Shown: positions 49,119 through 60,000 of the stretch, one piece after another
Numbering within the stretch: the stretch's first letter is position 1
Layout of the letters: every line of letters begins with the position of its first letter
DNA from: Metopolophium dirhodum
Taxonomy: Eukaryota; Arthropoda; Insecta; Hemiptera; Aphididae
Assembly (NCBI RefSeq): GCF_019925205.1
Contig: NC_083568.1
Span: 4,764,237 to 4,828,236, forward strand
Direction of reading: 5' to 3'
DNA: 64,000 nt
The notes under the pieces: generated by a model
Database searches by the model: none
What the model saw: the letters and a program-made list of their open reading frames with translations, nothing else
What the model was told of the DNA's origin: nothing
Made by a program: the position numbers and the translations under genes

Positions 49119-50173
49119 TTTTATTGTCAATAAGATATTAAAATAGGATAGCAGAGCATTATTATAACACATAATTTTCTAAGAATATTAAATGTAATAC
49201 AAAAATACCTTGTTTTAAAATTTAGTCTAAAATTAAAACTGTACTTAACATGTACTGCCATTTTAATGATATTTGGACATTTAACACTCAACAATGTTTT
49301 ATCGATATTGGACATTCTACACCCAATATTTTTAGTACACACATGCTGAATGACGACTACAGCCTTAGTGAAGTTGCTGTCGCGAGTAAGTTATCATTAA
49401 TTTAATAGTTAGATAGAATAAAAGAAATGAGTTTAATCAAAGTAATACAATTTAAAATTAAAGTTGACAATTCAATTTTTTTTTTCATATATAATGTATG
49501 AACGGTCTGAGATATATTTGTCTCCATTCTCATAATCCTGCAGCTCAAGCTGAAGTATGCAATGAAAGAAAATATAACACATAATTTTTGTATTACTTCT
49601 AAAGTTTACGCGAGAAGTGATAAAACTAACAAACGAAGTGGCTTGTTTAATGCCAAATAAAAATAATGTTAAAAGAAATTTAAGGAAAATTTGTAATTAT
49701 GCATATCCAACAATTTCTTCGAAAGAATATGACGTGTTAAAAGGCAAGTAGACAATGACAGCAAGACTTTATCAGGAACATTTTTTATCAATCAATTAAC
49801 AGTCATGTAATTTTTGTCCAAAAGTATTTTATCAAAATATGTAGCTTTAACCTACTCTGACTAAACGTACTCTACTATAACTACCCCTCTATGAGGTGCG
49901 TTCGAATATGAATAGTTAGAGTAGAGTAGATTTTGTTATCTCCGTAGATAAGCATTATTATCAGTGGAGTTAAAACAACCTACCTATTTTTTCAGGGTTA
50001 AAGAGTTAACCCGAAGTCTAACAACTCTGCGTTACCGAACGGTAGTACAGAGTTAACTAGAGTTGAGTTTTCGAACGCACCCGAGTATACGCTAAATGTG
50101 TCTACCTGCACTAACGTCGGTTTTATCATTATTATTTATTATTTTAAATTGTGATTATTTATTGTCGAAAAAA
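49119..50173. other. 5' flank of the TDRD5-like gene
   Basis: Should contain the promoter of the minus-strand TDRD5-like gene, but no TATA box or initiator could be chosen. The 71-codon minus-strand ORF just upstream (49127-49342) overlaps the likely 5' leader and is not supported. Short imperfect repeats (GAGTTAA-type) lie at about 49960-50080. Confidence 0.35.
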
Positions 50174-50405
50174 GTCTTTAAAAAGCCCGGTCCAACCTTA
50201 GATTTATTATTTGAAATCCAGCCCGGCTCAGCCCGAAAAATTGTACAATAAAAAGCCCAGGCCCGGTCCGGAATAAAATTCCAAGACTTAAAAAGCTCGG
50301 TCCAACCCTTTATTTTATTTCAAGGGCCCGGCCCAGTCCAACGTCACTATGGGCCGGGCTTTTTAAGGACCGGGTCGGGACGGCCCAGCCCTTGCAGGTC
50401 TTTAA
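50174..50405. mobile_element. GC-rich GCCCGG-repeat element
   Basis: A block dense in AAAGCCCGGTCC, GGCCCGGCCC and GGGCCGGGCTTTTTAAGG motifs on both strands, within otherwise AT-rich DNA. GTCTTTAA occurs at 50174-50181 and again at 50398-50405, possibly an 8-bp hAT-type duplication. The left and right termini do not match each other well, so the family and boundaries are tentative. Confidence 0.5.
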
Positions 50406-51404
50406 TACCTACTCATCTGTGTGTTATAATTTTATTTTATTTTACTAGGAGAAAGTACCTGTGGCTTGAGTTATTAAGATAAACGACATATTATAACGTC
50501 TTCGTAATAGGTTTTTTTAAGCGGTGAGTTAATTTAATGCTATAAATGGTAATTTATCATTATAAATGACATACGTTAAAATATTATAGTATATAAACTT
50601 ACAAATTATTTAAACGATCCAATACGTAAGCTGTTCAGTCTTTGTTATTACCGCGATCAATGATCATCAAAACAAATGCAAATTGAAAAACTGTGGAACG
50701 GCTTCGACGATTACTTCAAATTGCATAATATACAATTTCCCGTTACCTCGTCGAAGTCTAATGACTCTTAGAATTCAAAATAACACGTGTAACAACAAGT
50801 ATGAAAATGAATCGAGAATTCCTTACGTCCATGGACATATTATACACTGTTACGGTTATAACCATAGATCAAGAAATATACGCCATTTCCAACCAAGAAT
50901 CCAGATTCTTAATACTATGAGATCAAAGATACACGTCGTAGATTTATAACTTCAAAAGCGGTATAGGTAATAGTTATAATTAATATATAAACTTAGTTGT
51001 AGATTGTAGTGTGGAAGAATCGAATCCCTCGCTCCGTTATCTGTCCGTAACCATTATTAGGCATTGGCCAACAACCCAGGACGCCAGGTGAGTATTGAGT
51101 GCCGACTTCAGACTTGCGTATTGCGTAATGCGTAGTTGCGTATAGCGAGTTGTGGTGACTTGTAAGTTGTAAGTTTGTAACCTTAGTTTGTATCTCTGTG
51201 AGTTATCACCGCTCACCGGTTTACCGGAATAGCGCCAGTCGCCATGCGGTATGGGTCACCTATGGAGGTACAACTGTTCTCAGGTAACTTTACTGCGTGT
51301 CCGGCGGTATTGTAATAACTGATAAGGATAAATAGATATGCCCCAAAAATCAAAATCGAATTTTTCGAAAACAGATTTTGTGTAAAAATTCCCGTTTTTC
51401 CTTA
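50406..51404. other. intergenic DNA with a candidate plus-strand donor site
   Basis: An 88-codon plus ORF at 50683-50949 has no recognisable domain. Around 51000-51250 the DNA is richer in CG and contains a strong donor, GCCAG|GTGAGT, at 51087/51088, compatible with a non-coding first exon of some plus-strand transcript. No partner exon could be identified. Confidence 0.35.
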
Positions 51405-52290
51405 ATTTTTTAGATTCTGAGCGAAGCGATGAATGTATTGATATTACAATGATGTGTTTTTTTTTTTTTTTAATTTTTTTTAATTTTATTTTTGTGTCTC
51501 ATCACTTTTTTAGGACAGTAAAAGTGCTTGGATTTTCTTCAACAGTAACTTTTCTGATAGGAAAGTGAATCTAGTTGATACTTTGGGGGGCCAAAATTAT
51601 ATCAAATTTCCCAGTAGTTTTCAAAAGTGACGTGAAAAACAAAAGAAAAATTAAGGAAAAATTTTTACGCAACATCTGTTTTTGAGAAAATCGATTTTGG
51701 TTTTTGGTGCAACTCTAAAACAAATGACCATAGGTACACGAAATTTTGACTGAATGTTTATATTTTCATTTTCTATATACCATACAAATTTGAAAATATT
51801 TTGACTCTTTTTGAGCTGTTTACGGACATTGTCAGTTTTCAATTTTTTTAGTTTTTTTTTTCTTTAAATATCAATGAAAATTGCAAGGCTCCTAATATTT
51901 GTTACATTAGCAGTTGAAAAATATTAAAAATACATTGGCACAATTTTTTTTTATAAGCATTTAAAGTTCAAATTTTGAAAAAATTTATCAAATTTATAAT
52001 TTAATAATTATTTTGTAGTTAAGAATTTATAAAATGTTCAACTTTTATAGCTAACGGATTGAAAATTTAAAACAAGGCTCCACATAAATAGGTTATTTAT
52101 AAATTACTCTATTCACAATAATATCATCAAATATACTTGATAATATCATAGGCTGACTGATCGTTTTCGCTCAGAATCGTTTTTCTTATACAATGATATT
52201 ATAACATTGAATTCAAATTTAACACTATCCATTACAGTGACCCATTTGCTACCTACTGTACATCAGAGTGACATCCGCTTACCCACCTAT
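51405..52290 (+). repeat. dispersed repeat family A, near-complete forward copy
   Basis: Begins GATTCTGAGCGAAGCGATGA, then a long T-run, CTCATCACTTTTTTAGGACA, GGAAAGTGAATCTAGTTGAT, a GGGGGG tract, CAGTAGTTTTCAAAAGTG, and CATAGGCTGACTGATCG with TTTTCGCTCAGAATCG. It ends ACAGTGACCCATTTGC..CACCTA at about 52290. It has no coding capacity. Start and end carry opposite-facing copies of the CGATTCTGAGCG(A/T) motif. Confidence 0.85.
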
Positions 52291-52995
52291 TTTCTTTTGT
52301 TTTTCACGGCGCTTTTGAAAACTACTGGAAAAACTTTTGACCCCCCCCCCCCCCCCCAAAGTACCAACTAGATTCACTTTCCTATCAGAAAAGATACTGT
52401 TGAAGAAAATCCAACCACTTTTACTGTCTTAAAAAGTGATGACACACAAAAAATATTTTTAAAAAAAACACATCATTGTAAAATCAATACATTCATCATT
52501 CCACTCAGAATCTAAAAACTAATAAAAATTGGAAACTGAATATGTCCGTTAACAGCTCAAAACAAATCAAAATATTTTGAAAATTTTATCGTGTATAGAA
52601 AATGATAATATTCAGTTAAAATGTCATGTCAAGTCACACCAAAAACCAAAATCTTGTTGAAAACCAATTTTGCGAAAAAATTACCGTTTTTCCTATATTT
52701 TTGTTTCGTTTTTCTCTGCACTTTTAGTAGCCAAAGGAACCTTGGTCTTTTCTTTTTCTAAAAAACTATTGAGAATTTTGACCTCCCAAATGCACCTATA
52801 GTACCAACTATATTTTTTTCATACATAGCTGATTCGCTTTCCCATCAAACAAGATAATATACTATTGAAGAAAATCAAAGCAGCTTTACTGCTCCAAACG
52901 GTGATGAGTGATGACACAAAAATTAAAAAAAACACACACACACCATTGTAAAATCAATAGGTACCTACGTGCATCGCTACGCTCAGAATCTAATA
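52291..52995 (-). repeat. two truncated reverse copies of dispersed repeat family A
   Basis: In reverse orientation, 52291-52520 carries the proximal end (a C-run, CAACTAGATTCACTTTCCTA, ACTCAGAATC). 52521-52995 carries a second copy (TCAAAATATTTTGAAAATTT, TTCACTTTCC-like block, GCATCGCTACGCTCAGAATC). With the forward copy at 51405 they make a head-to-head inverted arrangement. The cluster ends about 65 bp before the distal heat-shock element of Hsp70. Confidence 0.8.
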
Positions 52996-53060
52996 ATGAG
53001 ACTTAGTATAGGTAGAGCAAACGTAGGTATAATGAAAATAAGAATGAACGAGAAAGACGG

Positions 53061-53080
53061 AGAAAATTCTCGAATGTTCT
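53061..53080 (+). promoter_or_regulatory. distal heat-shock element, four perfect modules
   Basis: GAA, TTC, GAA, TTC at 53062, 53067, 53072 and 53077, each separated by two bases: four contiguous inverted nGAAn modules. This is a strong predicted binding site for the HSF trimer, about 235 bp upstream of the predicted Hsp70 start of transcription. Confidence 0.85.
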
Positions 53081-53227
53081 ATAACATCATTGTTGTATTA
53101 TATTTATAAGTCATATGTATATGTACAGTGAAAACTAAAATTACTGACTACACTGCGTTATAGGTATAATGGTAAAGTAGGGTGACGGGCAGACGGCGCG
53201 GCGGTCACGGCTGAGCTCGCCGCTCGC

Positions 53228-53298
53228 GAAACGTATCGAACCTTCTCGAACATACGGTCGCATATATAAACGCTAGACGCGCGTTGCCCGGCATCAGT
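53228..53298 (+). promoter_or_regulatory. Hsp70 core promoter: proximal heat-shock element, TATA box, initiator
   Basis: GAA (53238), TTC (53243) and GAA (53248) form a perfect three-module heat-shock element, with another GAA one helical turn upstream (53228). TATATAAA is at 53263-53270. An arthropod-type initiator TCAGT is at 53294-53298, about 30 bp downstream. Spacing fits a TATA-dependent heat-inducible promoter and implies a leader of about 230 nt, AT-rich and long as is usual for inducible Hsp70 mRNAs. Confidence 0.85.
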
Positions 53299-53525
53299 TT
53301 GAATTCAAAGCGGTAACAGTGCTATTCGTTGAACGAAACATTCCTGTTATATATTATACTGTCTCGTTTGACTTTCGGTGTTGTTATTGATTATTATAAT
53401 AATTATTATTGATTATTTAATTCACAAGTGACTTTTTAAATTTAAATTGTAAGCGTTATTTATTCTTATAATTTATTTTCGTATTAACTGTGCGTGTGAC
53501 CAAAGTTGACAACTATATCGCCGAA

Positions 53526-55448
53526 ATGGTTGGAAGAACAGCGATTGGTATCGACCTGGGTACCACCTATTCTTGTGTGGGTATCTGGCAACACGGAAAA
53601 GTAGAGGTCATCGCCAACGATCAAGGAAACAGAACCACGCCGAGCTATGTGGCGTTCACCGACACCGAACGGTTGATCGGCGACGCGGCCAAGAACCAGG
53701 TTGCAATGAACCCAGTCAATACGGTCTTCGACGCCAAACGGTTGATCGGTCGTCGATTTGATGACGACAAGACGCAAGCGGACATTAAACACTGGCCGTT
53801 CAAAGTGGTCGACGATTTCGGTAAGCCCAAGATCCAAGTGGAATTCAAGGGTGAACGGAAGGTATTCGCGCCGGAAGAAATCAGTTCAATGGTGCTGACG
53901 AAAATGAAGGAGACCGCGGAAGCGTACCTGGGCCGTGCAGTGACGGACGCCGTGATCACGGTGCCGGCGTACTTCAACGACTCGCAGAGACAAGCGACCA
54001 AGGACGCGGGCGCCATAGCTGGTCTGAACGTGATGCGAATAATCAACGAACCGACAGCTGCAGCTTTGGCGTACGGTCTGGACAAGAACCTGAAAGGTGA
54101 GAGAAACGTGTTGATTTTCGACCTGGGCGGTGGAACGTTCGATGTGTCCGTTCTGCAGATCGACGAAGGTTCGATATTCGAAGTGAAGTCGACGGCGGGT
54201 GATACGCACTTGGGCGGCGAAGACTTCGACAACCGGCTGGTGTCTCATTTGGCAGAAGAGTTCAAGAGGAAATCGAAAAAGGACGTGCACGCCAATCCGA
54301 GAGCGCTGAGACGGTTGAGGACGGCCGCGGAACGGGCCAAGAGGACCCTGTCGTCCAGTTCAGAGGCCACCATTGAGATCGACGCTCTGATGGAAGGCGT
54401 CGATTTCTACACCCGAGTGTCCCGAGCCCGTTTTGAGGAGCTGTGCGCAGATCTGTTCAGATCGACCCTGCAGCCGGTGGAGAAGGCATTAACGGACGCC
54501 AAGTTGGACAAGGGAGACATACACGACGTGGTGCTCGTGGGCGGTTCGACGAGGATCCCGAAGATCCAGAGTCTCCTGCAAAACTATTTCTGCGGCAAAC
54601 CACTCAACTTGTCCATCAACCCCGACGAGGCAGTAGCGTACGGCGCCGCGGTACAGGCGGCCATTCTCAGCGGTGACACGAGTTCTGCGATTCAAGACGT
54701 GTTACTCGTGGACGTCACTCCTCTGTCACTGGGCATCGAGACCGCGGGCGGCGTGATGACCAAAATCGTCGAGCGTAATTCAACCATTCCGTGCAAACAA
54801 ACCCAAACGTTCACCACGTACGCGGACAACCAACCGGCCGTCACCATCCAGGTGTTCGAAGGGGAAAGGGCCATGACCAAGGACAACAACCTGTTGGGCA
54901 CATTCGACCTAACCGGCATACCTCCGGCGCCCAGAGGTACACCTAAGATCGAGGTGACTTTCGATATGGACGCCAACGGTATTTTGAACGTGTCGGCCAA
55001 GGACAACAGCTCTGGCCGCTCCAAGAACATCGTCATCAAGAACGACAAGGGCCGACTGTCTCAGGCCGAAATCGATCGTATGCTCAGCGAAGCCGAACGG
55101 TACAAAGAAGAGGACGAACGACAAAAAGTTAAGATCGCGGCCAAGAACCAGTTGGAGAGCTACGTGTATGGTGCTAAACAAGCGTTGGACGATGCCGGTG
55201 ACAAGCTGACCGAGTCCGAGAGGAACACCGGAAAACGGGAATGCGACGCTGTCATTCAGTGGTTGGACAACAATCAGTTGGCAGACAAAGAAGAGTACGA
55301 GTACAAACTAAAGGAAATCCAAAAGAGCTGCTCGGCTCTAATGATGAAGATACACGGTGCAGGACAAGCCGGTGATGCATCTCATCCCGGTGCTCATGGT
55401 TTCCCTGGTCCCGGCTCCGGAGGACCTACCGTCGAAGAAGTCGATTGA
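53526..55448 (+). CDS. Hsp70: cytosolic heat-shock protein 70 (Hsp70/Hsp68 type)
   Basis: 640 aa, intronless. An ATP-driven chaperone that binds exposed hydrophobic segments and works with J-proteins and nucleotide-exchange factors in cytosol and nucleus. All three family signatures are present: IDLGTTYS (9-16), IFDLGGGTFDVSVL (197-210) and VVLVGGSTRIPKIQ (335-348). The linker VLLVDVTPLSLG follows the nucleotide-binding domain, then the substrate-binding domain and helical lid. The C-terminal EEVD motif (binding site for TPR co-chaperones such as Hop and CHIP) marks it as cytosolic; there is no signal or ER-retention motif. The ATG at 53526 (MVGRTAIGIDLG) is chosen because it matches the family start; the frame is open 12 codons upstream only from a GTG. 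The intronless structure, heat-shock elements and long leader point to the stress-inducible form rather than constitutive Hsc70. The coding region is much GC-richer than its flanks. A poly(A) signal follows at 55598. Confidence 0.97.
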   Translation: MVGRTAIGIDLGTTYSCVGIWQHGKVEVIANDQGNRTTPSYVAFTDTERLIGDAAKNQVAMNPVNTVFDAKRLIGRRFDDDKTQADIKHWPFKVVDDFGKPKIQVEFKGERKVFAPEEISSMVLTKMKETAEAYLGRAVTDAVITVPAYFNDSQRQATKDAGAIAGLNVMRIINEPTAAALAYGLDKNLKGERNVLIFDLGGGTFDVSVLQIDEGSIFEVKSTAGDTHLGGEDFDNRLVSHLAEEFKRKSKKDVHANPRALRRLRTAAERAKRTLSSSSEATIEIDALMEGVDFYTRVSRARFEELCADLFRSTLQPVEKALTDAKLDKGDIHDVVLVGGSTRIPKIQSLLQNYFCGKPLNLSINPDEAVAYGAAVQAAILSGDTSSAIQDVLLVDVTPLSLGIETAGGVMTKIVERNSTIPCKQTQTFTTYADNQPAVTIQVFEGERAMTKDNNLLGTFDLTGIPPAPRGTPKIEVTFDMDANGILNVSAKDNSSGRSKNIVIKNDKGRLSQAEIDRMLSEAERYKEEDERQKVKIAAKNQLESYVYGAKQALDDAGDKLTESERNTGKRECDAVIQWLDNNQLADKEEYEYKLKEIQKSCSALMMKIHGAGQAGDASHPGAHGFPGPGSGGPTVEEVD

Positions 55449-55597
55449 TTCATTTAACAATGTGTAATTGTATTAAATATTTTGTAAAAAGGTACTATTG
55501 TGAACTGCTTCCTACATTCTGATTGTAAATAGTATTATATAGATAGATTTAAGTCGAGACTGATTTTTCTTTTGTAACATTACCTACATTTTTGCAA

Positions 55598-55603
55598 AAT
55601 AAA
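55598..55603 (+). terminator. Hsp70 polyadenylation signal
   Basis: AATAAA 150 bp after the stop codon of Hsp70, followed by a TTTATTAGCTG and T-rich downstream region. No other canonical hexamer was noticed between the stop codon and this site. Confidence 0.75.
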
Positions 55604-56188
55604 TATGATTTATTAGCTGTCATATATATTTATCGTTTTTATTTGTTAGTCTCGAAAAAATAGTATACTTCCTATGTTTTATTATTTGCACAAACTACAA
55701 TAATGTATAAATAATAAATATCAATATTACCAAAAGATAGAATATTAATGATGATATAATATGATTACAAATTGTGATTTGGTAAAAAATCGCTCAAACT
55801 TAATGTTTAAGTTATGGTCAAAAAACTTCAAAATATTCTTTTTTATTGGAAAAATTATTTTTTTGAGTTAAAAATACTAAGAAAATACGTTCTCTGGAAT
55901 TTTATTTTTTAATTTAGTATTTTTATGGTTAACGTGTTGGGGAAATCAGAATATACTTATGAGTTATGACTTTTCCTACTTACTTTTTTTGCAAATTACG
56001 TGCTTTGAACTCACTGAAATTAATTATCATTCGGAATTTGCTCATAACAAAACGTTAAATGTTATCACTAGAGCGTGCTATAAGACAGTAAATCCAAGTG
56101 AGAACATTATAGCACAAAATTCTGTGATTGTACCTGATGATAGCATAATATAATTTTTTTTTTAGCTATCACTTTTCCGCACATAAAA
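55604..56188. other. spacer with an unassigned 64-codon ORF
   Basis: The plus ORF 55959-56153 has a coding-like composition and could be an orphan exon or pseudogene fragment, but no family was recognised and it has no clear splice acceptor. The remainder is AT-rich. Confidence 0.35.
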
Positions 56189-56373
56189 TGTATAATCATA
56201 GTGGCAAATTGACTAAATTTTGGGGGGACTAAAGCCCCCCTCTCCATAGTCATATTGCTTAGTACCACAGAATATAAAAATTAGTACTAATTACTAGATT
56301 TTGAACTGGGGAGACTTTACCGACATTTGTCCCCCCAAGCCCCCCCCCCCCTATTTGCGCCAATGTGTATAAT
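56189..56373. mobile_element. hAT-type MITE, 169 bp
   Basis: TGTATAAT at 56189-56196 and 56366-56373 is a perfect 8-bp duplication. The element (56197-56365) starts CATAGTGGCAAATTG and ends, reverse complemented, CATTGGCGCAAATAGG. Long G and C runs follow each end (TTTTGGGGGGACT, and the run of 12 C before CTATTTGCG). Non-coding. Confidence 0.8.
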
Positions 56374-57063
56374 TACTTGCATTAATATAACCACACGGTC
56401 AAAAGTAAAATAAATTCATTTATGTGGTAACAACTGTGGCATTTATTAAATATAATATACAGTATATAGTATATTTAATCAATGATTGTGGTTATTTTGT
56501 CCTGTTCTTACAGTTTTACTGATTCCTACTGACAATTTTTTAACATTCCAGGCTTTTCGTACTCCCGACTATTAATTTTTATAATAAAATGAAAATCGTT
56601 AAAAATTTTATAGTATATTTTTAATTTTATAATAAAATTTAAATTTAAAAATAAATAAATCTGGGAAAATGGGACTTTTACATTTCAACGTTGGTGCACA
56701 AGTATTTTTGATCCGTCCCGGTTTTATGGTTTCTTCCAGGGCTATAATCTTGAGCTGTTGTAGTGTTATCTGAGAGGAAGAAATGTCTGAAGCCCGTTAA
56801 ATAGTTTACTTGTTTATAAGTAAGTTAATGTTAATATTTAATACCACGATGTAGCTGAAATCAAATATTATTAATTCTCAATCAGTTCTATTCAAAAGAA
56901 ATCAGTAGTTTTATCTTCACCGTGGTTTATTAGTTTTGTATGATCGTGGTTAAGCTACTGCACTGAGTGAAGTGTAAGTGATCTCAATTTTTGAACTTGA
57001 GTATATTTTTAATATTATATTGTAGAATGAATAATAATTGGTACATTTCAACCTAGATTAAAG
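56374..57063 (+). other. 5' flank of the Nup155 gene
   Basis: AT-rich, without a recognisable TATA box. The leader of the Nup155 transcript must begin here. GTGAAGTGTAAGTGATC at about 56968-56984 contains a possible donor for a 5' leader intron. Nothing else was recognised. Confidence 0.35.
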
Positions 57064-60000
57064 ATGGATTCTACATTGAATGTTTCAAGATCCATGGATA
57101 ACTCCATGTCCATGATTAATCAATCGATATCAGCCAAAGATAGTTTAGATCTATCCGGCAAAATGTTGGATAGATTTTTTGCTGCAGATGACTCATTTCC
57201 AACACTTATTGAGAAAATGCAGATAACTAAAAGCAGTCAGTACCAAACAATGTTATTAAAAGTGTTTTTGGAATATTTTAATTTTGTAATGACATCAATC
57301 AAAATAAACAAATGTTTTTTTTTTCTGTAACTTTAAGGTCAAAGTGTTAGTGGTTGTACCGAATATGATTATCCTAAAGAAGGGCTAGGGATGCCTTCCA
57401 TTACTCCCCTTAAATCAAGACACAAGATACCACTACCGGGCGCATTACTAGAGCAGTGGAATGGTACTTTTTTTAATTTCATAATAACAATATTGTCCTA
57501 TATCCTGTTTTTTTGGAAGGATTAACTGCATTTCGTGTTTAATGTTTGTGCACTGTGCAACATACAATAATGAATAATAGTTCTTAAATTTTTAACCATA
57601 CTATATATCATTAACTTATTGTTAATATAGATGCACAAAACTTTCATCGCAAGTTGGGAATATTTCCTAGCATCAACCGAGTTTGGGTCACAATTGATCA
57701 AGAATTCTTTTTATGGGACTTTAGTGAAGGGTAATATTTTTTTACCTTTAATCTAAATAATATTGTTTAATCAAATAATTTTATATTTTAGAACGGATTT
57801 ATCTTATTTTGATGGAATGAATTCAACAATTTTTGCAGTAGCGCTGGTACCACCTAAACCAAATGTATTTCAAGCTCACATTAAACATTTATTGGTCTTA
57901 GCTACTGGATTAAACATCGCAATATTAGGGGTAACATTTAAAAAAGTTACCGGTGTTGATGGTAATTATATTATATCATTATACTTACATTTTTGCTGTA
58001 ACTAATTCATAAGAAATGATTCATAGAAACCTGAAACATTCCAATTTTATTTAGACTGTCATTTTATATACACAATAAAGTTTTAGAAATATTTAGTCTT
58101 AATTTAAGCTATTTGTAGGCTTTTAGATTCAGAGCGGAGCAATGAATGATGAATTGATTTTACAATGATGTACGATTTTGTATTTTTTTTTTTTTGTGTT
58201 TGTCACATGATAAGTAGTTGAAATAATGCTTTAATTTTCAACTTCATTTCATGATCTTGTTCGATGGGAAAGTGAATCTAGTTGATGAATTGAGGAGGTC
58301 AAAATTTAAAATTCCCAGTAATTTTCAATGCGCTGAGAAGAACAAAAAAAAAATTAAGGAAAACTGTGAATCGGTTTTTGTTTTAACTCAAAAACAAATG
58401 ACCAGAGACATATAGTACTACATAGTAGATACATGACATTTTATAATTTATTTATATTTTATATTATTATAATTTATATTTATATGCATTTTCTTTACAC
58501 CATAAAAGTATCAACATTTTGAATTGTTTTGAACTGTTTACAAACATTTTCAGTTTCAAATTTTTTTGGTTTTTTTTTTTATGAATGTCCATAAAATTGT
58601 ATTTGTTGGGTAAAAAAGCTTGAAAAATTAATACTTAGCTCTTAATATATTGTTACAATGACGTTTGAAAAATATTAAAAATCCATAGTCACAATTTTTT
58701 TTTATAAGCATTTAAAGTTTTAATTTTGACAAGAGGCGTAAAAACAACAAAAATGTGCAAATTATTTTGAGTTAAAAATTCATAAAAATGTTTCTTTTTA
58801 AATCTAAGATTTGAAAATGTAATACAAGATTCCTCATAAGTTTGTCTACCTTTATCAAAAAAAAATATGTTAACAAGAAAGTCAAATATATATAAATCTT
58901 AATTTAAATTATTTACATATCTGTGTAAATTATTGGAACTAGATAGGAACAAAAAATGTTGTTATTTTTCCTTAAAAAAGGAATTAATAAAAAGGAACCC
59001 TTTCAACGTGGCATTCTTTAAAAAGGAATCCGTTCCTTCTTAACACTGATACTTAGTAATATCATAGGCTGTCTGATCGTCTTTGCTCAGAATCGTTTTC
59101 CTTATACAATAATATTATATCATTGAATTCAAATTTAATATTATACATTATACAGTGACCCACTTATAACCTATTGTACAGCAGAGTGACACCCACTTAC
59201 CCACCTTTTTTTTTTGTTGGATTTGATAAAATATTTTTATGTTACATGTTATTTGTTTTTGGTACAATTTTTTCAACCTACCTGATTACTACTAGCGTTA
59301 TAAATACTTAGGTAATAAAATATCCTTATTAGTATAGGTTAGGTTAATGTCTCCGTTTAAAATCATTTTTTGTATTCAAAGATTTATCATTAAATTCAAA
59401 TATAACACATCCACTACAGTAACCTGCTCAGTGCAGAAGTACACTCGACACCTACTACCACCTACAGACTTTCTCAGTTTTTAAGAATGTAATTATGATT
59501 TTGGCCAAAAACAGAATATAAATGTTACTGTTGCATACTTAATAATTATGTATTTTATCATTCTTTAAAAAGAACATTTTTTTAACTGTTTTATATTACA
59601 ACAATATATTTTATAAACATAAATTTGTTTTTATTATTAGGCAAAACTGTTGAGCAATTGGAACTCACTACAGATACCATTTATGAAGTTCCCACTGAAG
59701 GTGTAATAACCTCTAAAATAGTTGGAACTGACAATGGACGCATCTTTCTTGCAAGTGAGGATGGTAACCTCTTTGAAATTGATTATTGGGTAATTATTAT
59801 TTTTAATATTAAATACCTATATTATTTTTCTAGATTAAAAAATATTAATTCATTGTACTTTTTTCAATATATTTAGAAAGATTTGGGATGGTTTTCAATT
59901 GGAAATGGAAGACGTTGCAAGAAAGTTTGTCATTCAACCGGTACTTTATCATATATTCTACCATCATTTTTAACTTATGCAATCACCGAACCCTCTGCCA

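Noticed and set aside
50683..50949. 88-codon plus-strand ORF
   Set aside because: No recognisable domain, start codon not ATG, and no supporting splice or promoter signal.
52341..52358. Long C homopolymer
   Set aside because: It is the reverse complement of the G-tract found at the same place in other copies of repeat family A, so it is not a separate feature.
53490..53525. A 12-codon N-terminal extension of Hsp70 from a GTG
   Set aside because: The family start is MVGRTAIGIDLG-like, encoded from the ATG at 53526. The upstream codons begin with GTG and do not resemble any Hsp70 N-terminus.
53484..55181. Long antisense and out-of-frame ORFs across the Hsp70 gene (up to 195 codons)
   Set aside because: They are shadows of the GC-rich Hsp70 coding sequence. 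Antisense open frames are a familiar codon-bias artefact in Hsp70 genes, and none has its own domain or promoter.
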